The notes under the pieces are model-generated. The model did no database searches. It was not told the DNA's origin and worked only from the letters and a program-made list of their open reading frames with translations. From contig CANTUQ010000119.1 of the NCBI GenBank assembly GCA_947683425.1, positions 2,417,001 through 2,481,000 of the forward strand: 64,000 nucleotides of DNA, written 5' to 3'. The number at the start of each line of letters is the position of its first letter. The first letter of the stretch is position 1. This document shows, in pieces, positions 21,896 through 34,490 of the stretch. A program made the translations under genes and the position numbers. The DNA comes from Excoecaria cochinchinensis (taxonomy: Eukaryota > Streptophyta > Magnoliopsida > Malpighiales > Euphorbiaceae).

Positions 21896-24173
21896 TTCAT
21901 TCTTCATCTCTTCTTTACTTCATTGTTGCCTCTTTCCATTGCATGTTGAGTTTGGGAGTCAATTTGGTTAGTGAAGGGAAGTAGCTAGCAAGGTAGAGTT
22001 TACTTACTTGATTATCTTTCTTCTACTCCTTCTTTGAGCTTCGTTGAGTTGTTAATTGTATTTTGAATGTAAATTATGCATGTGAGTTGAAGAAGGGACT
22101 AGAGCTGCCAAGGGCAAAGAAAAAGTGCAATAGAAGAGTAAAGGAAGGAGTGCTCCAAGAGGTTAGGGATTGTGTGTGTATTGATGTGTTTATTGTGTGA
22201 AAATCATTGTTAATGATATGTGATAGTGTTAATGGGCTTGCATGGAATAGTGAACATGTGTAAAATGACTATTGGAATGAAACAAGTGATATTGAAATGT
22301 AGTGAGTAGTGAAGATATTGCCATGATATGTTGCTATGTGTGATCTTGAATTTGTATGGATGAACATGCTAAAGTTGTATAAAGAAGTATTGAAAGATTT
22401 ATATGAGAGTTTGATTGTGTGTTATGGCATTTAAATGAAGAGGTAAAGTATGCTTGTGTAGTGAAAAAGGGTTGCCAAAGCAAGAGAATGCAAGAATGCA
22501 AAGTGTAAGAATGAGCACAGCTGTGTCTTAGTAAAACACAGTTGTGCAATGGAAATTTGGCATGAGTCACGGTGACAACCAAAGTGGTTGTGACCGTGAG
22601 GTGTCAAAATGAGCATTTTGTCTTGTGTTGAGTGTATGTCACGGTGGCAACCAGACTGGTTGTGACCGTGACCTACCCCAGAAATGCATTATGTCCGTGA
22701 GTTGGTGATATGTCACGGTGGCAACCTGACTAGTTGTGACCGTGACCTACCACAAACTACATTCTGTTATGGGTTTTCAGTATATCACAGTGACAACCAG
22801 ATTGGTTGTGACCGTGACCCCTCTATATTGGCAATACAACCCTATTGTATTCGGATGTGTATTTCATGAAACTATATTCATGATTGAGGACCTTATTGTA
22901 TGAGCATTATATCAATGTTCAACGAAGTTTATATGCATACAACTAAGATGACTATGCGAATTAGAGATGCATGATTAGCCTAACTAAGCTTGAGTGCATC
23001 ATTATGCGAATATACCCCTATGCGAATTATAGATGCATGATTAGCCTAACTAAGCTTGATTGCATCATTATGCGAAATAATTGCATATAAGGTAAGTTAA
23101 CTCATGTGCTTGGATTTAACATGCAAATGAGCATTATCATGGAAATGAACCATGTCATGTGAATGAATTCTGTTACGCGAATACTTATAACATGTGAATG
23201 AATGATGACGTGAATATGTATGTGTAGTGAATGAACAAATATACTTATAAGCCTGTAGTCGGGTCGTGGATAAATAAGCATGGTTATGAAGGGCTAGTGA
23301 TTTACGGCTGCTGGTGTGATACCGACGGGTGTCTAGTGATTGATACCGACAGATAACTAGTGATATAGTGTTCGAGACCTCGATCTCTAGTGTTTATTAA
23401 ATAGTGTACCCGTATCCACTTCTAAGACATTACCGACTATTAACATTTAAATGTTTAAAGATGATAACATGATATTCATAATTGTGTTCCATTTATGTAA
23501 TGTTAGTATTGTTCTCTCAATAGTGAAAATAGTGTATTGATAGTGTAGCCTTTATTGGCATAGTGAAGTGATTATTGAGCCTGGCAACTGAATAATGATT
23601 ATAGCAATTTATAGACATCACATGACTTTGTGATTAACATGAGCTATTGTATATTGGCATGCTAGTTTAATATTGATTTAGTGACTTTATATGATATGCC
23701 CTAGATGTTAAGCATGTGCTTTATTGTATAGTGCTTTGTGAATGTTGTGTTAGTGCTTGTTTCTACATCCCCACTAAGCATTACCGCTTAGCACGGGTGC
23801 TTGTCTCTCGTGTAGGTCGTAGATTGGAGTCGCATTTTGGAAGGTTTCTGCAGGCCACCATAGGAGCATGAAGGGTCACTTTTGGGTATAAAGATTTTGT
23901 ATTATAAAGCTCCATTTTTGTATTAGTCATTCTTTTGTACACGTATAGTGTTATAAGTAGCATATTGTAGTGAAACTTGTAATCTATAATAGTGAACAAT
24001 GAATATTTAGTGATGGTGTGTAACCTAGTGGAATGCATGACCCGTAGTCATTAGTGCATGTTAATATGAATAGTGGTGATAACAGGGATTAATTAATGTT
24101 AGCTATATGATAATTGCAAGCTCAGTGTCGTGTAGCGCTCCCTTGTCCTTCCAGGGGGCAATGGGGCGTTACA
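21896..24173 (+). repeat. LTR fragment D (3' ~2.3 kb)
   Basis: Begins in a pyrimidine-rich stretch like the leader of other LTRs, so the promoter end is missing. Ends CCAGGGGGCAATGGGGCGTTACA at 24173, close to the end of LTR H. Contains the GTCGTGGATAAATAAGCAT block (about 23261), GATACCGACGGGTGTC-type hairpins (about 23318-23355) and a double hairpin at 23774-23812. No coding DNA. Confidence 0.82.
22507..22820 (+). repeat. TCACGGT/ACCGTGA hairpin array of LTR D
   Basis: Four tandem units about 71-75 bp apart, starting near 22567, 22639, 22713 and 22784. Each has a TCACGGTGRCAACC arm and a GGTTGTGACCGTGA arm around a 3-5-nt loop, 12-13 of 14 positions paired in the better copies. A fifth related stem (CACAGCTGTG/CACAGTTGTG) precedes them at about 22515. 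The CGCGA class is absent here. Confidence 0.85.
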
Positions 24174-25308
24174 AGTAGCTAGTAGCTAATCTAGTTCAGG
24201 ATATAGTGGCTAGCCATAGGGATCCTATATCATGGTTAGAGTCATGACGACTCTTTTAGGCAGGCCAATAACGGTCTACCATAGCGATAAAGTGATAAAA
24301 TGCTTAAGTGTTCAGTGATAGTGTTAAATGGTCCTTTGAGGTCACTCTTTAGTGTTATGGGTCTTTGCGATCCACTTCCTGTGTATTTTGTTCGAAAAGT
24401 TCTACTGGATTAATACAAGGGGCAATATGATAAAGAAAATTAAGTTAAAATCGATTAAATTGAAGTGATATGAAAATAATAATAATTTAATAATTTGAGA
24501 ATAAATTGATACTTTTAGTAAGGATTTAAATAGAAATAAAATCAAGTACTGGTAATACTGTAAATAAAAGGATGAATTGTAAACTAAGTCAAGAATAAGA
24601 ACTAGGTTGTAAAATTGACAATGATATTACTAATAAAGGTAAATTAAAATAATGATTGTTATTATATAAATAATTATGCATGTGTGTGTGTGGATGAGTA
24701 GTTAATGGAAATTCTTGAATTAGTAACCACCACTGAGCATATTTAGTGATCAGCACGTAGTTTTATTGACTGCATATAGGTATAGCTTGGAGTTGAGAAA
24801 AGCAAGCATACCTCAAATTTTTGGGAGCTAAAGAATTAAAAGAATTAATTTGTATGAAAGTTTTGGAAATATATACATGTATAAATGAAATCTTTTGGGT
24901 TATGTATTAGCATGTATATGAGCAAACATTTATGACTGCCTGTGAATAGTAAAAACATTCTAGTGGTTAGTATGATGGTTTTTTATCGGTGGATGAGTTG
25001 TTTTTATTGTTGTACCTAGGATGGGCTGAGTTTTGTTTGAATTTACAGGGTGGATAGTTAATATTATAGCCGTTATGCTATCAAAATTCACTTTAGAGGA
25101 ATAGTAACCTTAGACAGTTTTAAGTTATTGATGGAAAGTAATAAGATTCACATAAGTAATGTAAGTAGATGGAATTTTGATCAAAGATGTTCTAAAAAAA
25201 AATTACCCAAACTTTTCGGGGTCTTTAAGGCAAGCCTTACTTCTTCAACCATGGTAATCGTATGCGCTTATAATGTGTGTAATGTATGGGGATAGTATGG
25301 GTGTTACA
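24174..25308 (+). repeat. LTR fragment E, degenerate 3' part
   Basis: Ends GGGTGTTACA at 25308. Carries decayed forms of the GTGGATA/GGCATGCC block (about 24190) and of the double hairpin (ACTGAGC...GATCAGCAC, about 24730). No coding DNA. Confidence 0.65.
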
Positions 25309-26490
25309 ATCACTATTTTGCATAAAATCTAGAAATTACATAATCAAGAGGTTAAGTCAAACTTAGTTCTAACATTCATCATAATTGTTAATTCTTCCAT
25401 TAATTAGTGTTTGATTGTCTTTGTTATTTATTAGCATAATTTAATTTTCAGTTTCATATTTAAACATTGGTTGTCTAAATAACATAAGAATTCAAAACTT
25501 TTAATACTTGTTAGGTTCCCTAAGGTTGATATCTAGACTCAACATCCTTTACTACGTGCACGATAGAGTACACTTGCTCTTAGGAATTAGTTTATTTTTT
25601 CCGTGTCAATCCTCGTAGGGAAGTATGAGACATAAGTCTCTATAGAATGACACCATGGTATCATATGTGTAGCAGTTGCATCAAGCTCCCTATAGGCATG
25701 CCTATTTATCCACAACCTAGTTATCTAGCGAGCTTCCAATAGCCTTAAAATCAATTTTATGCATAATTTAATCATAAACTATGTTTCATACGCGTGTACA
25801 TATATCTCAAGCAATTCAGAGCACTTATAATCAATTTCATACTCATGCTGGAGTAAAATAATATTTTAAACATTGATACATAATTTACAATTCGATGAAA
25901 AATATCATAACTATACATAATACATGTATATATATGAATTACAAGTCATCAAAAATATGCTAGATAAGTTTCAAAAAGTTCAAGGGAAATTCGGTTTTAA
26001 AATGGTTGTAAAAACTTTCAAATGTATGCTTAATTTTGGGGGTTACACAGTGGTCAAGATTCCTTAACAGCCATGTAAAATGGTAGAATTCTGGGTTTTC
26101 TAAGGTAGAACCTAGTTACATGGCGATGAGAAGTTTTACACAGCTGGCAAAAATTTTACACGACAGGCAGTGTCTTCTACACGGCGGTTAGGAATTCTTG
26201 ATCACCGTGTAAGATGAATTTTAGCTAGAAATGGGCAATCCAATAACCATTTCCACGGCATTCAGGTATGTTACACTATGGGTAGGAATCCCTCACCGCC
26301 GTGTAACATTGTTAACTTGCTTATTAAAATAGAGCCCAATAGGGCAGATTCCATAGTTCAAGTTATCTGGACTTTTTCACATAGAAAGAGACATTTTTAG
26401 GCCAAAGTTTCTTCATAACTAATGTGCATTTATGTCTTCAGTTTCTAATGAAACAAAAATCACACATTGTGGACTTGTACATATAGAGAT
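25309..26490 (-). repeat. LTR fragment F, minus orientation
   Basis: Plus strand shows TAGGCATGCCTATTTATCCAC at about 25693-25713, the reverse complement of the block in plus-oriented LTRs. Stems with CACGGCGGT and CACCGTGTAA at about 26048-26310 resemble the array of LTR I. Both LTR ends are missing. No coding DNA. Confidence 0.65.
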
Positions 26491-26964
26491 TGTAAAACCC
26501 CGATTCCATCCTATTAGTTTGAGCTATGTTTGCAATGTGCATGGGTGCATGTGTGGGAGTTTTGGCATGCGTCAAGGGCATTTTGGGTAAAATACATGGT
26601 TTATGGGCTGTAATATTATGTTGGTGCATATATATTAGTAGGGTGTATGTGTATTGGGTTGTGTTAGTGTGTGCATGAGCATATGGTTGTAGTGTGTGAA
26701 TTATGTGGGTTGGACTTGTGTGTATTAGCATGTGCATTTGTTGGGTGTGAGTGGCCAAGTCCCACCAACCAAAGAGTGACAAGTGGCTAGGAATTAGGAA
26801 AAAGGAAATAAAGGGAAGGAGAGAGAAATGAGAACAGCAAATTGCTGTCTCTTTCCCGTTTTCTCTTCCTCTCTTCATCTTCTTCCTCTTTTCTCTTCAC
26901 ATAGGTGCCCTAGCTTGGATTTAAGTGTGGTGGTGGAAATTGATCATTCCCTTAGCTTTGATTG

Positions 26965-27087
26965 GTAAGTCTTTCATGGGTTTCTTTATCCTCTTCATCT
27001 TCTTCTTCCTTTGTTCTTGATTTTGTTTAGATTGGGTTTTAATTTAGGTTTTGTATTTGTGTGTTTTTGTTGGGTGTTCTTGGTTAG
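26965..27087 (+). other. probable leader intron in LTR G
   Basis: G|GTAAGT donor at 26965 and GGTTAG|TTGAG acceptor ending 27087 (123 bp). The LTR of J has the same arrangement at 45771-45893. Confidence 0.45.
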
Positions 27088-27659
27088 TTGAGCCTCCTCG
27101 CGATCCCAAGGGAAAGGAGAAGGCTAGTGGGAGTGGTGCTCATTGATTTGGAGCAAATGAGTTATAGGTTTGGGATTTTTGTTTGGGTTTTGTTTGGAAT
27201 TTGATAGTTTGATGTTCATATGGTGATTTGTCCCTTCGCATGTGATTTTTGGAAAATTGATATTTGACGAGGCATATTATGGTGTTAATGTTATGGGTAT
27301 TTAATTAATTTGAGTTATGATGAATGAATGTTGAAGTATTGAACTGAATTTGGAGTTTGATAAATATTTGCTGTAAATTTCTGGGTTTGTATTCTTGAGG
27401 AGTTTGATTTTGATAATGCAAGATTTTGATTGTGTAAAGTGTTGAATTAAGTTGTGTTTATGTTATATGTGATGGTTGAAGGCTTACTTGAAGGTAACAT
27501 GAGGTTTGGTTTGATTCTAGGTCAAAATGGTTTTGTGGTTGGAAATCTGGGTTTGCTGCGTTTTGCTGAAAAATTGGAAATCACAATGCTCTCCCGAGCG
27601 TGACAGAATGGTGAATTCCAGTTTTACGTGAGATTGCTCTATTGGTTTGTAAGGTGTCC

Positions 27660-27990
27660 AACTCGTGATTTGGCAGCCCGACTCGTGAAGCTTGGCATGC
27701 ACGAGTGGTGCAGCAGAATCACGCGTCGGCAGAGGGAAGGCTGAGAGTTCACGAGTTGTGAACCATGTTCACGAGTAGTGAACATAGTTCCCTAGTCGTG
27801 AACGTTGTTCACGAGTCGTGAAGGTTGTCTCATGGCTCGTACGCCCCTTCCCCTCACACAGGCCTATCAGCCACTGTCGCGAGCGCGACACCGGTCTCGA
27901 TTGCGACAGTGACCTCTTTGCCCCTTCCCCTCGCGAAGGCCATCCGGCCACTGTCGCGAGCGCGACACTAGTCGCGATCACAACAGTGAC
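27660..27990 (+). repeat. two-class palindrome array of LTR G
   Basis: First several TTCACGAGTCGTGAA-type palindromes (best at 27808-27822), then a 77-bp step repeat carrying TGTCGCGAGCGCGACA (27875-27890 and 27952-27967). One LTR thus holds two unrelated arm sequences side by side. Confidence 0.8.
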
Positions 27991-28614
27991 TTCCTTTCGC
28001 CCTGTTTTTCGATTTTGTTCCTTTTCTTCTAAAATGATTTTTGTATCATTTCGTCATGAGTTTTTACTACTGTATGGGAATAATTATGCATATATCTATG
28101 AATGATATTATGATTTCTTCATGATGAATTATATGTTATGCCTTGAGCATGATTTATATTATGCATGACCTGTAAGAGTCAGTCTTGTGGATAGTTAGGC
28201 ATGCCTAAAGGAGTCCTTTAGCTGCAGCCTCTGTACTGTTTTGGACCCTGATCAGGTCCCCATTTAGTTCCTCGCGAACTTCTACGTGTTCGGATCTTGT
28301 TTAAGATCCCTCTGTAAAATGTTTTGAAAAGAGAAAATGTGATACTATTTTTCAATTCGTACCCGTAAGGTACAACTATGCGTCGATTCGTACCCGTAAG
28401 GTACTGCTACGCATTTACTCGTTATCCACTACTGTGAGTCTGCAGGTGTTATGATTTGTCCTGATATGAATATAAGTATTTGAATCTGAATGACTCTAAT
28501 ATGAGCATATGAATATGTTTATTGAACCTTTGAATGGTGATGAATGCGATTCATTTATAATTATATCTTATGATATTCATCATATACCATTACATATGTG
28601 ATTTTCCTTGATGA

Positions 28615-31489
28615 TGTAACAACCCGATTTGGCCCTAGTAGAATTTCAAAATTTTGTTCGGGAATTTCAGAGTTTGTGTATATAGGAGAGTGTAGTTAAG
28701 TAGTGGCTTGTGAGTGTGGGTTCTGTCGCGAGCGCAACAGTATCGCGGGCGCGACAGAATGCCTCACGTGAAGCCTACTTGAGTTGGATTATTCGATGTG
28801 TATCGGACACGGGGCGGCGTAGGAGTTTTACAAGTGGCATTGTAGCGGAGTGACAAGTGGCATTGTAGGAGAGTGACTTGTGGCATAGGATTTTTGGGAT
28901 TGAGATGGATTAATTGTGAGTGGTTGGCATTAAATGGAAGTGGGTGGCATTAAAGTGAGGACTTGTTGGATTTAGTTTGACCGGCCACTTTCCTATTCTC
29001 ACTTTAATTTTCTGCTCTTGGCCTTTTCTCTTCATTATTCTTTTGCTTTTCTTTGGTTTTGCCGTGCTTTTCCTCCCTTCATCTTTTGTTGCTTTTCTTC
29101 TTCATTTGTATTTGCTTCTTAAGAGAACCTCTCGGATTGGTTTGAAGAGTATAAGTCAAGAGTTGAGTGTGGTTCTTAAGAAGAAGGTAAGTAGCATGAT
29201 TTTAGCATTGGTCTTCTTCTTCTGTTTAATTTCTATTTTTGATTTAAAGTGAAATCCATGGATTAAGTGTTCTCTTGGTTTGTTGTGCATGAAAGCTGTG
29301 GATAAGAGGCTAGTGAAGGGAAAGGAGAAGCTCAGAATCGATTAGAGGGAAGCGGTTAAGCTTCCTAGAGGTAGGGATCACGTGCGATCTTTATTTCATT
29401 CATTTTGATTGCTTGCAGTGTTTTATGGTATATGTATATGGATATGTTGTGATTATATGTATGTTAGATGGTCTTCATACAACTTTCATGTGTAAAGTAT
29501 GTTTGTGGGTAAATTCTGTTTAGATTGTCATCAGACCTCTGTGTATTTTATTTGTCATAAGTAGAGTTATAGGGCTTCAATTGAGTTGATTCAAATTGCA
29601 TCTGAAACCCAAGATCCGTAGCTAAACATGTCTAAGAGGGTACTTGATCTAATTCTGGCTCTAATTATCCCAAAAAGTAGTTAAAACGTAGATGACCCTG
29701 TTTTGACGGGTTCATTGGAACAATATAGATTGTTTGAATCATATCTGGAGTTATAGATGTCCAAAAATACCTGAAATTTGTTCCATTGGAAATATAACAT
29801 CCTAATGAACAATTCTTATGAAGACCATGTTGCCTAAAAATGTGATCTAGAGGGTGGTTTTGGCGATGAAAAGTTAGGGTAAAAAGCAGTCTTGTAAGGC
29901 ACTAGAGGCGAGCTTCTGTCGCGATCGCGACATAGGTCGTGACCTCGCGATAGAACAACACATATAAAGCTTTTTCTTCTTCTTTTTGAGCCCCTGGTTG
30001 GCATGGGTCAACCCCTTACCCTTCCTCTTAGCTTATTATGCATGTTTAGGGTTAGCAAATGACTATAAAGTAGTTATCAACGGGAAAATGCACATGAGTA
30101 TGATTAAATTGGTAATTTAACTAATAAAGTAACAATGTATAATTGTATTAAGGATTGTAAATGGCATGATAGAAATATATGAACCTATGAGTGCATGTAT
30201 ATGATAATGTGATATAAGAGTTTATGCATGGAATTTAAATGTTACATGCTTTTTAGTTGTTGAACATGATATGCCATGTGATATTGAATTATATGTAAAT
30301 GATGCTATGATATATGAGTTTATGAATGGAACCTATATGCTGCATGCTTTGTGATGATTGAACATAACTTGTCGTGTGATATTGAATATGCATATGATTG
30401 AATCATGTTATAATGCTTGAGAGATGTAATGTACATGATATAGTGCATAGAGTCTTTATGTTAAGCCTTAGTGCCATAGCAATGGATAAATAAGCATGCT
30501 TATAAAGGGATTACAAGTGCAGCTGCGTACATGTTCGGCCCCATTTGGGCCAAGCGGGTCGACCTCCTAGAATGGTCAATAAAGATACATGAAAATGTTT
30601 TGTGACTTCAGTCTACCGAAAATGTTTTTTTATATAGCGTCCCGTATCCACCATGAAAGGAATTCAGGCTTGTCTTGTTAATGTTATGTAGTGTATTTGA
30701 GATGTTTAACGAGTATTGTTCTGAATAGATACTATAGTACATGAGAGTAATGTTTAAGTACATTACAGTTCCGTACATGCTTACAGTTTCATATACAAAT
30801 ATATGTTTACATGGATGTGGACACATGGTTATTGTTGTATTTGAATAAATGAGATGTACAAGTTATAGTGTGCATGAATTAGCGTAAGAGTGAATGTTAC
30901 TTATATGTGGGCTCAGAATATTTGATATTTGAGCATGCAACCGATATACGTATAAGAGCTATATGCCTAAGCTATTTGATTTTGTCAAATGAAATGTGCG
31001 ATTTATTTGTGACTTCGAATAGAAGTCCTTTGCATTATTTTCATCCCCACTAAGCATTATCGCTTAGCACGGATGTTTGCTTCCGTGTAGGTTTACAGGT
31101 TCGGATCAGTGAGCGGACATCTGCGGGTCAAGGCCACTAGGAGTTTTGTTTTGATCTCTTTTTGTATGAGATAAAAATAGAGTTTGTGATGTTTTGAGTA
31201 ACATCATTATGTAAATGTATATGTACAGAAAAGAGTGCAGTAATCACGTGTAGATGTATATGTAAAGTTAAATGAAAACAAATTGTAATGTGAACATATA
31301 TAAAGATAAATATATATGTATATATGTAATTAAGACAAATTGCATGCTGGGCCCTAGTGTAGTAGTAATTTATTTATTACTCTTAAATGGATGTGTATTA
31401 TGCTATCACTTCCGCTAGAGTATGTATATGTATACGTATATGTCCGCGTGGCGCCCCGATATCCTTCCAGGGGGTATGGGGGTGTTACA
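28615..31489 (+). mobile_element. solo LTR H (2875 bp, plus)
   Basis: Starts TGTAACAACCCG and ends GGGGGTGTTACA. Flanks GATGA (28610-28614) and GACGA (31490-31494) form a TSD with one mismatch. LTR G sequence resumes on the right. Contains three 23-bp promoter repeats (28830-28884), CGCGA palindromes at 28724-28764 and 29917-29960 (TGTCGCGATCGCGACA is a perfect 16-bp palindrome), the GGCCCCATTTGGGCC block and a double hairpin at 31050-31087. No coding DNA. Confidence 0.9.
31050..31087 (+). repeat. double hairpin of solo LTR H
   Basis: CTAAGCATTATCGCTTAG (31050-31067), then CACGGATGTTTGCTTCCGTG (31068-31087). LTR G has its own copy only 470 bp further, at 31537-31575. Confidence 0.8.
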
Positions 31490-31886
31490 GACGACCATTG
31501 TGAATGGCCATCCATATTATTGTTATTTATTTCCCACTAAGCGTTATCGCTTAGCACGGTGTTTTCACCCATGCAGGTGCGGAAGGTGTATAGCTTTTGG
31601 GAGAGTCGCCACCAGTCAAGCCAACACAATGGGATTGTTGATAGGACTTAGTTTCTTTTTGTATCATCATGATTTTGTAATAGCAATCTCTCTTGTATAT
31701 GGTTTTGTTAAGCTTCCGCTATGTATCTCTGACTAATGTAATTATGTTGGTATCAGAACAATTATGTAATTGAATATTGTTATTCTATGAATGAAAGATA
31801 TTTTGGTTTTAAGGTTTTAACTTCCGCTGTTTATATGTATGTTATATTATGTGAATTTATGTATGTACCGTTCTGTTTGGTGTGAC

Positions 31887-34382
31887 TATAACACCACGTA
31901 ACCACCCTAGTAGATTGATCCTTATGTGTGTGTAAGTATGTGTGTGTATGTGTGTGTGGTTTATTTTGAGCATGTGTTAGTGTTGTGTAATTAATTTGCT
32001 ATTATGTTTAATTGGGTTATGTTCTAGTGTGAGTGTGTGTATGGGAGTAGTGTGTGTTAGGAGATTAAAAATTGGGTAAGTTATGGAGAATAAGTGTGGG
32101 GTGTGCCTTCCCTTTTGAGAGAGTGACATGTGGCATGAGAGAAGATAAGTATTGGGAAAAAGGGATAGTGGGTTCAGCTAGGTTTCTTTTTCTTCTTTCC
32201 GTTTCTTCTTCTTGTCCTCCTTCCCGTTACTTTGCTTCCCTCTTCCTCTCTTCCCTACTTTTTCTTGAATCCCTCCTTCTAACTACAAGTTTTAGTGGAT
32301 TCTTGGGTAGCCTAAACTGGTGTGGTAAGTGATAAGTGATAATCCTTCTTCTTTCTCTTTAGATGAGTTTTTATAATTGTGAGTTAGGGTTTGAACTTGT
32401 TTGGTGTTGTTGGGTTTTGTGGTTCAGAGAATCCTCCTAGAGAATCTAAAGGCAAAGAGATAGCGAGTGGGAGTGGAGCTCCTTGAGTTGGAAGTTCAGA
32501 AATTTCAGGTTTGGGAAAATTCCATTCATTTGTGTATGTGTGTGTGTGACTTTCAGTGATTTGAGTTTAATTGCTATAATTGATGAAGTATGATATGCGT
32601 AATTAAATTTAAATGTTATGTATTGTATGCATGATGAGTTGAGATTTTTAATTGATGCATAATTTGATCTCTAAATAAGTTAGTTGAATTGTTGAGGTTA
32701 TTGAGGGTGTATATTGTTTGAGTTTTCATTTTGGTATTTGAGGGTTTTTATGATAGCATTTTGCTCTTTTGAATGTCAATTGTTGGGGTTTAAGTTGATT
32801 TTTAAGTTGAGTTAAGTTTGTGGAGTTTGAAGTGAAGTTTTGCAGTGTGAAAGTTGTGTGTTCTGGGTTTCCAATGGTTCACACGGCGGTAAGGAAGAGC
32901 CTTACCCCCATGTGATTGTGTTCTGTTTGGGGTCTGTCATGTTACACAGTAGTAAGGGCAAAACCATACCGCCGTGTGACTGTTACATGGGGGTATGGCT
33001 TTAGCCAGACCGCCGTGTAAATGTATTCTGCCCAAGTTGGGTTTTTGAGCTGGGCGTGTCACACGGCGGTAAGGTTTTCCCTTACCCTCGTGTGAGATGC
33101 TTTACACAGCTGTATGGGAAATCCATACCGCCGTGTAAACTGGTTCTGTCCCCTTTTTCTTAAAATTTACAACTATCTCTTTTTCAATTCTTTTTCCTTC
33201 GTTTCGGGTTATTTGTACTTATTTGGGTGTTTTTAATTCGCAAATGATATAAAATGGTATTTTTAACTTAGCCAAATAATAAGTATCGGGAGTTGTATTG
33301 CATGATGTATTTTGTTGAAGGAAATTGAGTTAGATGTGTTCTATTTGATGATTCTTTAAAGTAAATGGTATGTATAATTGTATGTTATACTTTGGAACAT
33401 AACTTACATGATGGATGACCTGCTAGAGTCGAATAAGTGGATAGTTAGGCATGCATAATAGAGTTAGTGTAGCTGCAGCCAGTGTATGATTTGGACCCTG
33501 ATCAGGTCCCCCGACCGGATCTTTATGATCCTTCTGTCTTGTATCTTGTTTAAGGTCCCACGTGAAATTTTTTTAGAATAAAATGAAAAGATTGTTTTGA
33601 TACCTTCGGGTATCCATGTGTTAGGAAAGTAATATTGATACCCTCAGGTATCCACGCGTACTCGTTATCCACTGTTTTGATAAAGCGGGTGCAATAGTGT
33701 TATCATTTGTGAATTCTGAAATATTGTGTATTGGAATGAGTCCTATACAATATGCGAACTTGGGAATAATATGATTATAGTGATGTTATGCTTTGATTTA
33801 ATTTATGAAATCTTAACATTTGACTGTGCTATTAGCTTGTGATTATTTGTTGATGCCACTGTCAGTGGTTGTTGTGCATCTATATTTTCCCCACTAAGCG
33901 ATTTCGCTTAGCACGGGTGTTTTATCCATGTAGGTGTGGAAGTTTTTGGAGTATCTGAGCAGGGTGTTCCGCATCAGTTGGGCCAACACAACTAGAAGAT
34001 AGAGATGTTGTAGTGTAGAGCTCTGTGTCCTTTTTGTATTTGTAATAGTTGTTTACCTTCAAGCAATGTAAAGAATATTTTGTAAATCTTTTGATACTAG
34101 TTATATGTAATTGTTCAATTGTGTTGAGGCACTTTTGTATCTTTTTATTTTTTTTGTTGAAATATTTAAAAATTACCTATGTTATAGCAATGAAAGGAAA
34201 TCTTTCGTTCTACAACTTATTCTTTGATAATTTATGGAATTTTCATTTATTCGGTTACCGATGTGATTGGTATGCATGTATTTGCTTAGTTTGAGCATCC
34301 GTGTGTGGCAACCCTTATCTATTAGGGACCTTCATCCTCTTCGCAGGGTGAAGTTCTCTACGTATAGGTAAGGGGTGTTACA
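31887..34382 (+). repeat. 5' LTR of element I (2496 bp)
   Basis: Begins TATAACACCACG (mutated from TGTAACACCCCG, as in the 3' copy) and ends GGGGTGTTACA directly before the PBS. A candidate leader intron is at 32325-32427 (GTAAGT...GGTTCAG). The GTGGATAGTTAGGCATGC block is at about 33438, GGACCCTGATCAGGTCC at 33493, GATACC/GGTATC hairpins at 33600-33655 and a double hairpin at 33894-33932. Confidence 0.92.
32879..33145 (+). repeat. CACACGGCGGTAAGG hairpin array of LTR I
   Basis: Five stem-loops in about 265 bp. Two forms occur: arms beginning TCACACGG and ending in GTGTGA, and arms beginning TTACA and ending in CCGTGTAA. The first pairs TCACACGGCGGTAAGG (32879-32894) with CCTTACCCCCATGTGA (32900-32915). 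In the 3' LTR the same stem has only one mismatch. Confidence 0.85.
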
Positions 34383-34387
34383 TTTTG

Positions 34388-34399
34388 TGGTATCAGAGC
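34388..34399 (+). promoter_or_regulatory. primer binding site of element I
   Basis: TGGTATCAGAGC, matching the complement of the 3' end of initiator tRNA-Met, 5 bp after the LTR end. Minus-strand DNA synthesis would start here. Confidence 0.93.
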
Positions 34400-34490
34400 A
34401 GTAGGTTTAGACGTTTCTGGGCTAGAGTAGGATGGAAAGTCTGTTTAGAGTTGTGTTGGCCTGATGTGGATTGTTGTTATATTTTGTAGT

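Larger units (their letters stand above)
26491..31886 (+). repeat. LTR G, same family as J's LTRs, interrupted by solo LTR H
   Basis: Starts TGTAAAACCCCG. 26491-27290 is nearly identical to the start of J's 3' LTR (45297-46096). After H, it continues from 31495 with the hairpin blocks and stops at 31886, where element I is inserted. Its last ~390 bp match 40141-40530. Candidate leader intron at 26965-27087. The GTGGATAGTTAGGCATGCC block is at 28187, GGACCCTGATCAGGTCC at 28244, and two GTACCCGTAAGGTAC hairpins follow. No coding DNA. Confidence 0.85.

Noticed and set aside
26438..26878. Minus-strand open frame of 146 codons, with a 151-codon homologue at 45229-45684
   Set aside because: Both lie in the U3/leader of the same LTR family (G and J), so similarity reflects the repeat. 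Composition is low-complexity His/Thr-rich and no motif is recognisable.
34388..34399. tRNA-like sequence
   Set aside because: Only the 12-nt complement of a tRNA 3' end, which is the primer binding site; no cloverleaf.
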